From NCBI GenBank assembly GCA_017623055.1, contig JAGAPX010000021.1, positions 1 through 35,011 on the forward strand: a stretch of DNA of 35,011 nt. The letters run 5' to 3'. This document shows, piece by piece, positions 10,376 to 18,884 of this stretch; within the stretch, counting starts at the first letter, position 1, and each line of letters opens with the position of its first letter. Source of the stretch: Phascolarctobacterium sp. (GTDB lineage Bacteria; Bacillota; Negativicutes; Acidaminococcales; Acidaminococcaceae). The notes below the pieces were generated by a model that was not told the origin of the DNA, made no database searches, and was given only the letters and a program-made list of their open reading frames with translations. Both the position numbers and the translations under genes were made by a program.

Positions 10376-11485
10376 ATGGCGGGGAATACCGTAAGTTATA
10401 AATGCCCAAGCTGTGGCGCACCAATCGGTTATATTCCTAGTACCGATAAAATTGTGTGCGAATATTGTGGCACAGCTTTTAAAATTGAAACCTTAGATGA
10501 TATTTACGATAAAGAACAGGCTCAGGCTGCTAAGAACCGTGCGGCGAAAGAAGCTAAGTGGCATACGGAAGAAGCAGGCAGTGAGTGGAGCGAGGAAGAG
10601 CTTGCCCACATGCACGCCTTTACCTGTTCCAGCTGCGGAGCAGAGATTGTGTGCGACGAAAACACTATGGCGACGGAATGCTGTTACTGCGGTAATCCTA
10701 CTATGCTGCCTAGTCGCTTTAGTGGAATGCTTAAGCCTGACTTTGTAATTCCCTTTAAGAAAACTAAAGGGGAAGCTGTTGCTGCTCTCGAAGAATTTTA
10801 TAAAGGGAAGCGCCTTTTGCCGGATAAGTTTACTGCTAACAATCGTGTGCAGGCAATACAAGGTATGTACGTTCCTTTCTGGCTCTTTAATTCTGACATC
10901 AGCGCCAGTGGTGTTTACAAAGCAGAAAACGATATGGTAGTGACCACCTCCAACGAAATCATCACTACTACTAGCGTGTATCGTTGTGAACGTAGTGGTA
11001 CCATGCGTTTTGAGCGCATCCCCGTTGATGGCAGTAAGAAGATGGACGATAGCTATATGGAAAGCATCGAGCCTTTCGACTATAGTGAGCTGGTTCCTTT
11101 TAGCTCTGCATATTTAAGTGGCTTCTTAGCAGATAAATATGATGTTGACGCAGAAGCTGCAGTTGCTCGCGCAGATGAGCGTGTGTGCCGTAGTGCGGAA
11201 GGCTGTCTTGAAAATACTGTGATGGGTTATATGCGCACTCGTCAAATGGAGCCTTGTGCTGTTTTCAAAGAGAATGGTGCGGTGCAGTACGCTATGGTTC
11301 CTGTGTGGATACTTACTACTCAATACGACGGTAAGCCTTACACTTTTATGATGAATGGTCAAACTGGTCGCTTGGTTGGCAGTTTGCCTGCAGATAAAAA
11401 CAAGCTCTTGATGTATTCCGTAGCGGCATTCTTAGGTGCTTTTGTAGTGCTGTACGTGCTTTTGTCCAATACAATTATTAAATAA
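10376..11485 (+). CDS. Zinc-ribbon membrane protein (YdjG-like)
   Basis: The N-terminus holds one zinc ribbon (CPSCGAPIGYIPSTDKIVCEYCG, residues 9-31). A second follows near residues 84-107 (CSSCGAEIVC...CCYCG). A middle beta-rich region of about 200 residues comes next, then a single C-terminal transmembrane helix (about 342-362, MYSVAAFLGAFVVLYVLLS). This is the layout of B. subtilis YdjG and of 'TFIIB-type zinc ribbon' proteins beside SPFH and TPM genes. Double zinc ribbons plus a tail anchor suggest a scaffold holding the SPFH protein to the membrane. It follows the SPFH gene by 18 bases and precedes the TPM gene by 12, so the three are one transcription unit. Confidence 0.87.
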   Translation: MAGNTVSYKCPSCGAPIGYIPSTDKIVCEYCGTAFKIETLDDIYDKEQAQAAKNRAAKEAKWHTEEAGSEWSEEELAHMHAFTCSSCGAEIVCDENTMATECCYCGNPTMLPSRFSGMLKPDFVIPFKKTKGEAVAALEEFYKGKRLLPDKFTANNRVQAIQGMYVPFWLFNSDISASGVYKAENDMVVTTSNEIITTTSVYRCERSGTMRFERIPVDGSKKMDDSYMESIEPFDYSELVPFSSAYLSGFLADKYDVDAEAAVARADERVCRSAEGCLENTVMGYMRTRQMEPCAVFKENGAVQYAMVPVWILTTQYDGKPYTFMMNGQTGRLVGSLPADKNKLLMYSVAAFLGAFVVLYVLLSNTIIK

Positions 11486-11497
11486 GGAGGCTGGCAG

Positions 11498-12256
11498 ATG
11501 AAGAAGATACTTTTTATTTTGACAATGCTGGCGGCTTTTCTTATTAGTAGTGTGGCAATGGCTGCTTCCTGCTTGATAGATAATGCTGATTTGCTTAGTC
11601 CCCGTCAAGAGCGAGAGGTACTACAATTTTTAGAACAAGTAGAGCGTTCTCACAACGTGCGTGTTGCCGTAGTGACTATGCCCACCATTGGCAATAGTAG
11701 TACAGCAGCTTTTGCTGATAAGCTTGTGGATGAGGTCTACAACGACGGAGCCAAAGGCAATATGGTTTTGCTCCAAGTAATTGACCAACGCAAATGGTAC
11801 ATCAGCACCGATGGTAAGCTCAAAGAAATTACCGGTACTAGCGATGCCGTAAATTATATGAGCAAAGCCTTTGTGCCTTACCTTTCCAAAGGCGATTATC
11901 CTAACGCCTACAAGGTGTACGCTTCTAAGGCTAATGATTTGCTGGCGTATTACGCTCAACACGGCAAGCCGGTGAAAAAGGAAAAGCCTTTTCCCAACGA
12001 GCCTGCTCTTGTCTTTGCACTCTTTGGTGCGTTCATCTTTACTAAATCAGTACGTCGCAGCTTGATTAACTCCATGAGCAATGTTAACGCTGCTGTTGCG
12101 GCAGATGCTTATCTTGACGAGCGTAGCTTTGAACTGAAAGATAGTAACGATACTTATATGTATAGCAATGTTGTGGCTGTACCTCGCCCCCGTGGAAACG
12201 GACATCACGGTGGAGGAGGTAGTGGTGGTCACGGCGGTGGTGGAGGAGGCTATTAA
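11498..12256 (+). CDS. TPM-domain protein with glycine-rich tail (YdjH-like)
   Basis: Residues 1-23 are a signal peptide (MKKILFILTMLAAFLISSVA). The TPM domain (formerly DUF477) spans about 24-155: LIDNADLLSPRQEREVLQFL, then VRVAVVTMP and GNMVLLQVIDQRKWYISTDG, all typical. A hydrophobic segment near 168-182 (PALVFALFGAFIFTK) is a probable membrane helix. The C-terminus is very glycine-rich (GGGGSGGHGGGGGGY), another hallmark of this family. TPM proteins in B. subtilis (YdjH) work with the SPFH and zinc-ribbon partners encoded just upstream. The ribosome site of the next gene is made from the codons of this glycine tail. AAGGAGG precedes the start. Confidence 0.9.
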   Translation: MKKILFILTMLAAFLISSVAMAASCLIDNADLLSPRQEREVLQFLEQVERSHNVRVAVVTMPTIGNSSTAAFADKLVDEVYNDGAKGNMVLLQVIDQRKWYISTDGKLKEITGTSDAVNYMSKAFVPYLSKGDYPNAYKVYASKANDLLAYYAQHGKPVKKEKPFPNEPALVFALFGAFIFTKSVRRSLINSMSNVNAAVAADAYLDERSFELKDSNDTYMYSNVVAVPRPRGNGHHGGGGSGGHGGGGGGY

Positions 12257-12257
12257 A

Positions 12258-13877
12258 ATGCTCCACTTAATCAAAAGATTTTTCCTTGCAGTGCTGATGC
12301 TCGTAATCAGCACTGTTTCTTCCTTAACAACTTTTGCGGCGGATAAAGATATCGTCATTCTATATACCAACGATATCCACTGCGCCATAGATGATAATCA
12401 AGGCTTGGCAGCTCTTTCCCAATATAAAAAGGATATGTTGGTGCAGACACCTTACGTTGCCCTGGTTGATGCTGGTGATGCCATTCAAGGTTCGCCCATC
12501 GGCAAGCTGTCTAATGGGGAAGTGTTCACTCGCTTGATGAACGCTGTTGGTTATGACTTTGCCATTCCCGGTAATCATGAATTTGATTATGGAATGAAGC
12601 GTTTTTTGGAATTGAAGGAAAAGCTTACTTGCGGTTATTATAGCTGTAATTTGCTGGATGCCTATGGCGAAGCAGTTTTGCCAGCTTACAAAATAATGAG
12701 CTTTGGTGAAACGAAGATTGCTTTTATTGGCGCGACCACGCCGGAAACTTTGTCCAGCAGTACGCCAACCTTTTTCCAAGATGCTTATGGCAATTATATT
12801 TATAGCTTTTGCGAGGATAAAAGTGGTCAAAAATTGTACGCTCGCCTGCAAAAAACTGTGGACGAAGTACGCAAGCAAGGCGCCAATTATGTAGTGTTGG
12901 TTGCTCATTTGGGGATGGCTGGCTCTACCCCTTATTGGAGTAGCGAAGCTGTAGCAGAAAATATTAGTGGTATTGACGTTGTTATTGACGGACATTCCCA
13001 CGAAGTAATACCTGCCTATCTTGTGCAAGGTAAAGGGGGCAAGCACGTCATCATTACCCAAACGGGAACCAAGCTGCAAAATATTGGGCAGCTTACCATC
13101 AGCACGGACGGCAAACTCAGTACCAAGCTTATTAATGGCTTGACTGCGAAAGACCCTGAGCTGGAAGCAATCATTGCCCGGGAAAAGGCTGCCTTTGAAG
13201 AAATTTTACAGCAACCCTTGGGCGAAGCAATGGTTCCTTTATATGTGAACGACCCTGAAACTGGCAAGCGTTTAATTCGCAGTCAAGAGGTTAATATGGG
13301 GAACTTAGTAGCTGACGCTTTACGTGCAGTGTTGAGCACGGATGTTGCTCTCGTAAACGGCGGTGGTATTCGCAAGGATATTCCTCAAGGCGTATTTACT
13401 TATAAAGATATTTTAGAAGTGCTTCCCTTTGGCAATATGTGTGCGGTGAAAGAGGTAAGTGGTAAACAAATTTTGGACGCGCTGGAAATGGGCGTGCATA
13501 AGTTGCCGGAAGAAAGCGGAGGCTTTTTACAAGTGTCCGGGTTGAGTTATGTGGTAGATGCTACTTTACCGACTTCCGTCGTGCGTGATGACAAAGGTAA
13601 TTTTGTCAAAGTGGATGGAGCGTACAGGGTGCAGTCTGTTACGATTGCAGGCAAGCCTTTGGTTTTAGATAAGACCTACACCGTGGCAAGCAATTCCTAC
13701 ATCTTAAATAACGGTGGTAATGGTATGGTGATGTTCAATGAAGGCAAGCTGCTTTCTGAAAATAATCTTTCGGAAGCGGACGCAGTAATTGAATACGTGC
13801 AGAACCATCTCGACGCAAAGGTTGGAGAAAAATACAAAGAACCCTTTGGTGAGGGAAGAATAGTTGTAAAAAGATAA
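12258..13877 (+). CDS. Exported 5'-nucleotidase / UshA-type metallophosphoesterase
   Basis: The enzyme hydrolyses nucleotides or related phosphate esters in the periplasm. Residues 1-28 are a signal peptide. The calcineurin-like domain follows with TNDIHCAID (metal ligands Asp39 and His41), VDAGDAIQGSP, IPGNHEFDYG and IDGHSHEVIP. The C-terminal 5'-nucleotidase domain carries NMGNLVADALR, LVNGGGIRKDIP and SYILNNGGNGM, which form the substrate pocket. At 539 residues it has the usual length. The ATG at 12258 is chosen because GGAGGAGG (12242-12249) lies 8 bases before it and the signal peptide starts there; an upstream in-frame ATG at 12168 would add 30 residues that overlap the previous gene. 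No lipobox or cell-wall anchor is seen, as expected for a diderm. Confidence 0.92.
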   Translation: MLHLIKRFFLAVLMLVISTVSSLTTFAADKDIVILYTNDIHCAIDDNQGLAALSQYKKDMLVQTPYVALVDAGDAIQGSPIGKLSNGEVFTRLMNAVGYDFAIPGNHEFDYGMKRFLELKEKLTCGYYSCNLLDAYGEAVLPAYKIMSFGETKIAFIGATTPETLSSSTPTFFQDAYGNYIYSFCEDKSGQKLYARLQKTVDEVRKQGANYVVLVAHLGMAGSTPYWSSEAVAENISGIDVVIDGHSHEVIPAYLVQGKGGKHVIITQTGTKLQNIGQLTISTDGKLSTKLINGLTAKDPELEAIIAREKAAFEEILQQPLGEAMVPLYVNDPETGKRLIRSQEVNMGNLVADALRAVLSTDVALVNGGGIRKDIPQGVFTYKDILEVLPFGNMCAVKEVSGKQILDALEMGVHKLPEESGGFLQVSGLSYVVDATLPTSVVRDDKGNFVKVDGAYRVQSVTIAGKPLVLDKTYTVASNSYILNNGGNGMVMFNEGKLLSENNLSEADAVIEYVQNHLDAKVGEKYKEPFGEGRIVVKR

Positions 13878-13881
13878 AAAG

Positions 13882-13924
13882 AGACCGAACTGACTGCGTG
13901 TAAATCAGTTCGGTCTTTCTTTTT
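13882..13924. terminator. Bidirectional terminator between convergent genes
   Basis: AGACCGAACTGA (13882-13893) pairs perfectly with TCAGTTCGGTCT (13905-13916). T-rich tracts lie on both sides (TTTCTTTTT on plus, CTTTTTATC on minus), so it can end the nucleotidase operon and the minus-strand methyltransferase transcript. Confidence 0.93.
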
Positions 13925-14516
13925 ACTTAAACCCTTTTACAAAATAGAGGGTGTCGTCTTCGTAGGCAGTAACTTCTTTATAGCCACAAGCCTTTAGCAT
14001 TTCGCCAACAAGTTTTGCTTCTGGCAGGCGGTGTTCCGTAACCACGGAGTTGTCGCGGTGGATACTGTTTACTTTTGCACGGGAAATATCGTGCATGATG
14101 ATAAGGCTTCCTCCGTTTTTGAGGGAGCTTTTCATTTTTCTAATGAACTCTTCCTTGCGAGTGTGCAGGTGGGGAAAGAAGTTCAGACAAATTACAACGT
14201 TAATGCTTTCCGCAGGAATGTTCATTTCTAAAACGTCACCTACGATAAAATCAACGTTGCTTAAATTTGCAAACTTTTCCTGCGCTTTGGCAAGCATCTT
14301 CTCAGAAAAATCTATAGCGGTGATTTTTCCCTGCGCTCCCACTGTTGCGTGAAGATAGGGAAGCAGTACGCCCGTACCACTGCCGACATCAAGCACCGTA
14401 CTTCCAACAGGAATATTTGCTAAAACCATAAGCCGTTCTAAAATTTTTACGTTGGTATTGCGGTAACTGTCCCAAGTATCTGCAAAGTTGTCAAAGAAAG
14501 CAATATCTTTGTTCAT
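13923..14516 (-). CDS. Class I SAM-dependent methyltransferase
   Basis: A Rossmann methyltransferase of 197 residues. Motif I is VLDVGSGTGVLLPYL. An acidic residue (ITAIDFS) ends strand 2, VDFIVGDVLEM follows, and VVICLNFFPHLH is the motif IV region. The fold is of the UbiE/methyltransferase-11 type, but the substrate cannot be read. It is the last gene of a minus-strand operon behind a TonB receptor (30 bases) and an ECF S-component, so a small molecule taken up by that system is one possible substrate; this is inference. The ATG at 14516 gives the shorter form; a TTG at 14534 would add six residues but would sit on the GAGGT ribosome site. Confidence 0.85.
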   Translation of the reverse strand: MNKDIAFFDNFADTWDSYRNTNVKILERLMVLANIPVGSTVLDVGSGTGVLLPYLHATVGAQGKITAIDFSEKMLAKAQEKFANLSNVDFIVGDVLEMNIPAESINVVICLNFFPHLHTRKEEFIRKMKSSLKNGGSLIIMHDISRAKVNSIHRDNSVVTEHRLPEAKLVGEMLKACGYKEVTAYEDDTLYFVKGFK

Positions 14517-14546
14517 AAAGAAGTTATACCTCAATTTATTAAAAGC

Positions 14547-16535
14547 TTAGAATTTATAAGTGAAAGTTGCTGTGAAAACTCTTCCTTCCATGGGGTAGCC
14601 GTAAATTTCGCAGTATTCCTTGTCAAAAATGTTATACAAGGAGAAGTTGACAGAAGAATTTTTTGCAAAATCGTAGGTAGCAGAAAGATTATGGACAACA
14701 TAGCCACCAATTTCTTGCACTTTATAGGTTGCTGGATCTGTAGCAGGGTAGCCTAAGGTTGCCTTTTGGCTACTTGTGTAAGTCATATCGTAGCGAGCAT
14801 GCCATTTGCCTTCGTCATATTGGTAGCCAAGTGCCAAGGTGTGACGGGGACGGTAATCCAGTTCGCCATGTAAGCCAACATTGTCATTAGCGTGCACGCC
14901 TTCTTTTTTAGTGTGCATATTGGTGTAGTTCAAGAAAATGATAGAAGCATCGTCAAGCTTCCAAGTATTTTCCAACTCGCAACCCCAAAGCTGTGCTTTG
15001 TCGATGTTGTAGGCATTAAAAGGTCTTTGGTGGGTGAAGTTTATATAATCACTAATGTCTTGATAGAAGGCAGTAGCCTTGCTGTGAAGCTTGTCGTTAA
15101 ATTGATGAGCAATGCTTGCTTCGTAGCCCCAACCTTTTTCTGGAGCGAGGAGAAGGCTTTTGGCAAAACCGAAGCCAGAATAATGCCAGTAAAATTCTGC
15201 CATGGAGGGAGCGCGCCAAATTCTATTCACACTAAAGTTTGTGGAGGTGCGTTCATCATTTTTAAAATGCACATTCAGCTTGGGGGAAAGTGCGCTTTCA
15301 CTCATACTACCGATGTTAGTAGCTTGAGCAGCGTCTCTGTCGCCTTCCATTTTGTCGTAACGCAGACCAATATTGGTAAGCCAGCGTTCGTCCATATGCC
15401 AATTATCTTCTATATAAATACCCCATACATCCAGCTTTTGGGAAGGGTACAGGGAGTTGCCGTTTCCGGAATTGTACCAGCCGTAACCATAACGCAAGCG
15501 TTTGTAATCTGCGCCATAGCCAAGCTGATGTTTAGAACTAAGATAAGCACTGCCCTTATACATTAAACCGATGGATTTATCAGTAACATTGTAGCGGTCA
15601 AAGATAAGGTTGCCGTTTTCAACATTATGCTCCCGTTGCTTTTCATGGTTTTTCCAATAGGTCAGGCTATCACTGCCATTATCCCTGTCAGAATTCCAAG
15701 TAACATTAAAATTATTGCGATAGATTTTAGTATAAGAGCCATCACCGGGAGTGTTAGAGGAATTAGCAAAGGTATCGCCACTGGAAATGGGATAGCGGCT
15801 ATCATAGTTACCATTGCCAGGAGCGTTGGCAATTACAAGACCGCGCTTTAATTGTTGATGGTCGTAATTAAAACGCAGGCTATCAGTTTGGGAAAGCTTG
15901 TAATTCAAATTGATGCCTGTTTGTTCGTTATCATAATCGCTGTTACGCAAGTAAGCATCTTGTTCAGATTTATTAGCATACACTCTAAAGCCTAAGGCTT
16001 CTATCTGCACACCATAATTAAAAATATATTGGCGTCTATCGTTATTACCTGTAGTCAGTTGAAGTTCCCCTGCGTCAGCAGATTTTTTAGTGATGATATT
16101 GATGACACCGCCTTCGCTTTGACCATAAGCTGCAGATTTGGCACCTTTAATAATTTCAATGCGCTCTACCATGCCAAGGGGAATGGCGTTCCAATTTACA
16201 TAACCTCCGCCCATAACACCACTCATGGATTGGGGAATACCATCCATTAAAACAGTATAGTGTCTGGAATCGTGACCACGCAATTTAACGGTTAAATCTT
16301 CGTTGCCACCAGCGTTGGGACGAGCCTGAATTTGAATGCCTGCAGTATTCCGCAACAGCTCTGGTACTGTTTGGGCAGCACCAATATTTACTTGCTGGAC
16401 ATTGATAACTGTATCTACATTTTCTGCAGAAGCGTAGATGACTACATCGGGTAGGGTGAAGATAGGTAAGTTATGAGCATGGGCAGGAAGGGTTGCTGTG
16501 CATAACGCTAGCAGAAGCAAAAATTTTTTCTTCAT
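14547..16535 (-). CDS. TonB-dependent outer-membrane receptor
   Basis: An outer-membrane gated barrel that imports scarce nutrients using TonB energy. Residues 1-20 are a signal peptide ending AHA. A TonB-box-like stretch (LPDVVIYAS) comes next. The plug domain spans about 35-155 with VPELLRNTAGIQIQ, VKLRGHDSRHYTVLMDGIP, VERIEIIKGAKSAAYG and GGVINIITKK. The 22-strand barrel follows, and the protein ends in the outer-membrane signature VFTATFTYKF with a terminal Phe. At 662 residues it is in the CirA/BtuB size class. Its start overlaps the stop of the ECF gene (TAATG), so translation is coupled. The ligand is not readable: the inner-membrane partner suggests a vitamin or cofactor, but siderophore or haem remain possible. 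Confidence 0.93.
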   Translation of the reverse strand: MKKKFLLLLALCTATLPAHAHNLPIFTLPDVVIYASAENVDTVINVQQVNIGAAQTVPELLRNTAGIQIQARPNAGGNEDLTVKLRGHDSRHYTVLMDGIPQSMSGVMGGGYVNWNAIPLGMVERIEIIKGAKSAAYGQSEGGVINIITKKSADAGELQLTTGNNDRRQYIFNYGVQIEALGFRVYANKSEQDAYLRNSDYDNEQTGINLNYKLSQTDSLRFNYDHQQLKRGLVIANAPGNGNYDSRYPISSGDTFANSSNTPGDGSYTKIYRNNFNVTWNSDRDNGSDSLTYWKNHEKQREHNVENGNLIFDRYNVTDKSIGLMYKGSAYLSSKHQLGYGADYKRLRYGYGWYNSGNGNSLYPSQKLDVWGIYIEDNWHMDERWLTNIGLRYDKMEGDRDAAQATNIGSMSESALSPKLNVHFKNDERTSTNFSVNRIWRAPSMAEFYWHYSGFGFAKSLLLAPEKGWGYEASIAHQFNDKLHSKATAFYQDISDYINFTHQRPFNAYNIDKAQLWGCELENTWKLDDASIIFLNYTNMHTKKEGVHANDNVGLHGELDYRPRHTLALGYQYDEGKWHARYDMTYTSSQKATLGYPATDPATYKVQEIGGYVVHNLSATYDFAKNSSVNFSLYNIFDKEYCEIYGYPMEGRVFTATFTYKF

Positions 16536-17056
16536 TATTTAATCACCTCACTGCTGACGATTTTTTCTAATCGTTTTACCAAAATGGGAATGAATACTAA
16601 TTGGAAAATTACACCTGCGATACCTGTCATAAAGGTAGCGGCAACATAAGTGAGCGGGTGCAAATGAATACCGAGCATATCAGAAAATAACATTAGGACG
16701 AAGGCTGCACCCAAGCGTCCTGCTATCATGGCAGATACCAAGGAAAGGTAAATGTTTTGGTGCTTTTCGTGGTACATAAAGCCTGCAACTAGTCCGAAAA
16801 GGGCAAGCTCTACAATCATCATGGGCAAGGAGGGAATGAGGGGAGGCATGCCTGTTAAAAGACAGCTTAGTAAGGGAGTAAGAGCACCGATGATGAAACC
16901 GGGGAAGCTTCCTAAAAGCATACCGCCCATAAACACGGGGATGTGCATGGGCAGAAAGGTGCGCCCTCCCATACCAAAGGTGTGGAAGGCGAGGGGAAGC
17001 AACAATCCGCAAGCTATAAATAATGAAGTTAAAATAAGTTTATTAGTACGCAACAA
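16535..17056 (-). CDS. ECF transporter S-component (substrate unknown)
   Basis: A small polytopic membrane protein of about 173 residues with around six hydrophobic helices. The segment LPMHIPVFMGGMLLGSFPGFIIG, then LTPLLSCLLTGMPPLIPSLP and MMIVELALFGLVAGFMY, is typical of substrate-binding subunits of energy-coupling-factor importers. I set the start at a TTG (17056) because AAGAGGAG lies 7 bases before it and an extended -10 at 17098-17106 would start RNA near 17091. The in-frame ATG at 17083 would then have a leader of only about 8 bases and no ribosome site. No ECF ATPase or T-component is in the window, so it probably shares a common module encoded elsewhere (a group II arrangement). Confidence 0.82.
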   Translation of the reverse strand: MLRTNKLILTSLFIACGLLLPLAFHTFGMGGRTFLPMHIPVFMGGMLLGSFPGFIIGALTPLLSCLLTGMPPLIPSLPMMIVELALFGLVAGFMYHEKHQNIYLSLVSAMIAGRLGAAFVLMLFSDMLGIHLHPLTYVAATFMTGIAGVIFQLVFIPILVKRLEKIVSSEVIK

Positions 17057-17097
17057 GATAAAACTCCTCTTGTAATCTATCATCTGTGGACAAAGAT

Positions 17098-17106
17098 ATT
17101 ATAACA
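17098..17106 (-). promoter_or_regulatory. Extended -10 promoter for the ECF/TonB operon
   Basis: On the minus strand this reads TGTTATAAT, a perfect extended -10. No good -35 is seen. No cobalamin- or other riboswitch-like leader fits in the short distance to the gene. Confidence 0.62.
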
Positions 17107-17215
17107 TTTTTTAAAGCGTTCTGCTTAATAAAGAAGTAGGCACTTAAAATAAGTTCTTGTCTCAAAAAAGTAGCGATTTCGTAGAAAAAATTAATCAAAA
17201 ATTTAAACTTACCTA

Positions 17216-17244
17216 TTGCCAAAGGGGGATTTAGCTTTTATAAT
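17216..17244 (+). promoter_or_regulatory. Sigma-A type promoter of the fapR-fab operon
   Basis: TTGCCA (17216-17221), a 17-base spacer, then a perfect TATAAT (17239-17244). Transcription should begin near 17251, immediately before the FapR-like operator. Confidence 0.82.
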
Positions 17245-17254
17245 GTATTCAGAT

Positions 17255-17273
17255 ATTATGAGCTGGTACTAAA
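17255..17273. promoter_or_regulatory. Putative FapR operator
   Basis: On the minus strand the site reads TTTAGTACCAGCTCATAAT. Against the B. subtilis FapR consensus ATTAGTACCTAGTCTTAAT (from memory) it agrees at 14 of 19 positions, including the whole TTAGTACC half. It begins a few bases after the predicted transcription start, so FapR bound here would block the operon. Confidence 0.75.
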
Positions 17274-17286
17274 AGCAGGTGAAACA

Positions 17287-17862
17287 ATGAATTCTACAAG
17301 AAAGTTAATACGCCATGAAAGACTGCAGCATATCTTGCATGACAATCCGTTTATGACAGATGAGCAGTTGGCAAAAACCTTAAAGGTTAGTGTTCAGACC
17401 ATTCGCCTGGATCGTGTGGCGCTGGGCATACCGGAGCTACGCGAACGCACCCGTGATATGGCAGAGGGCGCACAATCCAAACTGCGTGCCATCGACAAGA
17501 AGGATATCGTGGGTGAGCTCATTGATTTGGAATTAAATAAGGTAGGCATTTCTACCTTGAAGATAACTCCGGATATGGTTTTAGAAAAAACCGGCGTTGC
17601 TCGTGGTCACTATATGTTCGCAATGGCAGATACACTTGCCCTTGCGGTAGTGGATGCGCAAACAGCGTTGACCGGAGTAGCCAATGTAAAATATAAGGTG
17701 CCTGTGTACGCAGGTGCAAACCTCGTAGCAAAGGCAGAGGTAACTAATCGTCGTGACGATAAGTACTTCATCTGTGTAAGAATTAAGAATAATAACGAGG
17801 AAGTTTTCCGCGCTAAATTTATAGTTGTTTCTTTGGATGACGAAAGGAAGCAAGCAGAATGA
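17287..17862 (+). CDS. fapR: Transcription factor FapR, malonyl-CoA sensing repressor
   Basis: FapR represses fatty-acid and phospholipid genes and is released by malonyl-CoA. The first 60 residues form a DeoR-like helix-turn-helix (ERLQHILHDNPFMTDEQLAK and VSVQTIRLDRVALGIPELR). A linking helix follows, then a hot-dog domain (about 85-185) with GVARGHYMFAMADTLALAV and VYAGANLVAKAEV, where malonyl-CoA binds in characterised homologues. The 191-residue length is normal. It heads the fatty-acid operon and its stop overlaps the plsX start by four bases (ATGA), the same order as in B. subtilis. The operator at 17255 suggests autoregulation. Confidence 0.95.
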   Translation: MNSTRKLIRHERLQHILHDNPFMTDEQLAKTLKVSVQTIRLDRVALGIPELRERTRDMAEGAQSKLRAIDKKDIVGELIDLELNKVGISTLKITPDMVLEKTGVARGHYMFAMADTLALAVVDAQTALTGVANVKYKVPVYAGANLVAKAEVTNRRDDKYFICVRIKNNNEEVFRAKFIVVSLDDERKQAE

Positions 17863-18884
17863 AGATAGCATTAGATATTATGGGTACCGATTACGGTCCT
17901 AAAGAACTGGTTTTAGGTGCAATAAACGCTGTTAAAAAGTTCGACTGCGAGGTTGTGCTTGTAGGTGACGAGGTTGTTGCTAAAGACTTGCTCCGTCAAT
18001 ACAAAGAATTAGATAATCAACGAATTAAAATTCAACACGCAAGTCAAGTAATAAATATGGACGAGCATCCCGCTATTGCTGTAAAATCTAAGAAGGATGC
18101 TTCCATCGTAGTTGCTTCCAAGATGCTGCGCGCTGGTGAGTGCGACGCTCTTGTTTCTGCTGGTAGTACTGGTGCTGCTTCTGTTGCTGCAGTGCTGTGT
18201 GTTGGCCGTATTAAAGGCGTGGAACGTCCTGCAATTGCAACTGCTATTCCCAGTTTGACTGGTGCGACTGTTGTTTTGGACAGCGGTAGTATGGTAGATG
18301 CAAAACCGATGAACTTGGTACACAGTGCCATCATGGGCAGTGTGTATGCTGAAAAATTATTAAACCTGAAAAATCCCAAGGTTGGTCTTTTGAATGTAGG
18401 TTCTGAAGAAACAAAGGGTAACGAACAAGCTTTAGCTACCTATCCTTTATTAAAAGAAGTAAAGCAAATCAACTTCAAGGGCAATGTGGAAGGTCGCGAC
18501 ATTACCAACGGCAGTGTTGACGTTGTAGTATGCGACGGCTTCGTAGGTAACGTTGTTCTGAAATTTGGTGAAGGCTTGGCAAAGGCAATCTTTACTTTGA
18601 TTAAGGATGCCATCATGTGCAGCGGTATGCTGGCAAAAATTGGCGGCGCACTGATTAAGCCTGCAATGGCAAAGCTTAGAGAGAAGATGGACCCCAACGC
18701 TTACGGCGGTGCATTACTCTTAGGTGTAAAGGCTCCCTTTATTATCTGCCATGGTAGCTCCAAGGCGTATGCTATTACCAATGCTATTGGTGTAGCGGTA
18801 AAATTCTCTGAAAACAATTTAGTAAGTGCTATTACTGAAAAAATAGCGGAATCTCAAAAAAGAAATGAGGAAACTGATAAATGA
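17859..18884 (+). CDS. plsX: Phosphate acyltransferase PlsX
   Basis: PlsX makes acyl-phosphate from acyl-ACP, the first step towards phosphatidic acid, and acts at the membrane surface. The sequence begins MKIALDIMGTDYGP; most homologues have MGGD at this point. Conserved blocks are DALVSAGSTGAA, RPAIATAIPSLTG, LDSGSMVDAKP and GNEQALATYPLL. The segments VVVCDGFVGNVVLKFGEG and YGGALLLGVKAPFIICHGSS close the family pattern. The 341 residues match the usual length. It overlaps fapR upstream and fabH downstream by ATGA in both cases, so the three are translated together. Confidence 0.96.
   Translation: MKIALDIMGTDYGPKELVLGAINAVKKFDCEVVLVGDEVVAKDLLRQYKELDNQRIKIQHASQVINMDEHPAIAVKSKKDASIVVASKMLRAGECDALVSAGSTGAASVAAVLCVGRIKGVERPAIATAIPSLTGATVVLDSGSMVDAKPMNLVHSAIMGSVYAEKLLNLKNPKVGLLNVGSEETKGNEQALATYPLLKEVKQINFKGNVEGRDITNGSVDVVVCDGFVGNVVLKFGEGLAKAIFTLIKDAIMCSGMLAKIGGALIKPAMAKLREKMDPNAYGGALLLGVKAPFIICHGSSKAYAITNAIGVAVKFSENNLVSAITEKIAESQKRNEETDK

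Noticed and set aside
12168..12257. Upstream start for the 5'-nucleotidase
   Set aside because: The added 30 residues overlap the TPM gene, and the signal peptide and ribosome site both point to 12258.
16535..17083. Cobalamin riboswitch before the ECF/TonB operon
   Set aside because: The distance between the -10 and the gene is too short and no B12-box-like sequence was found.
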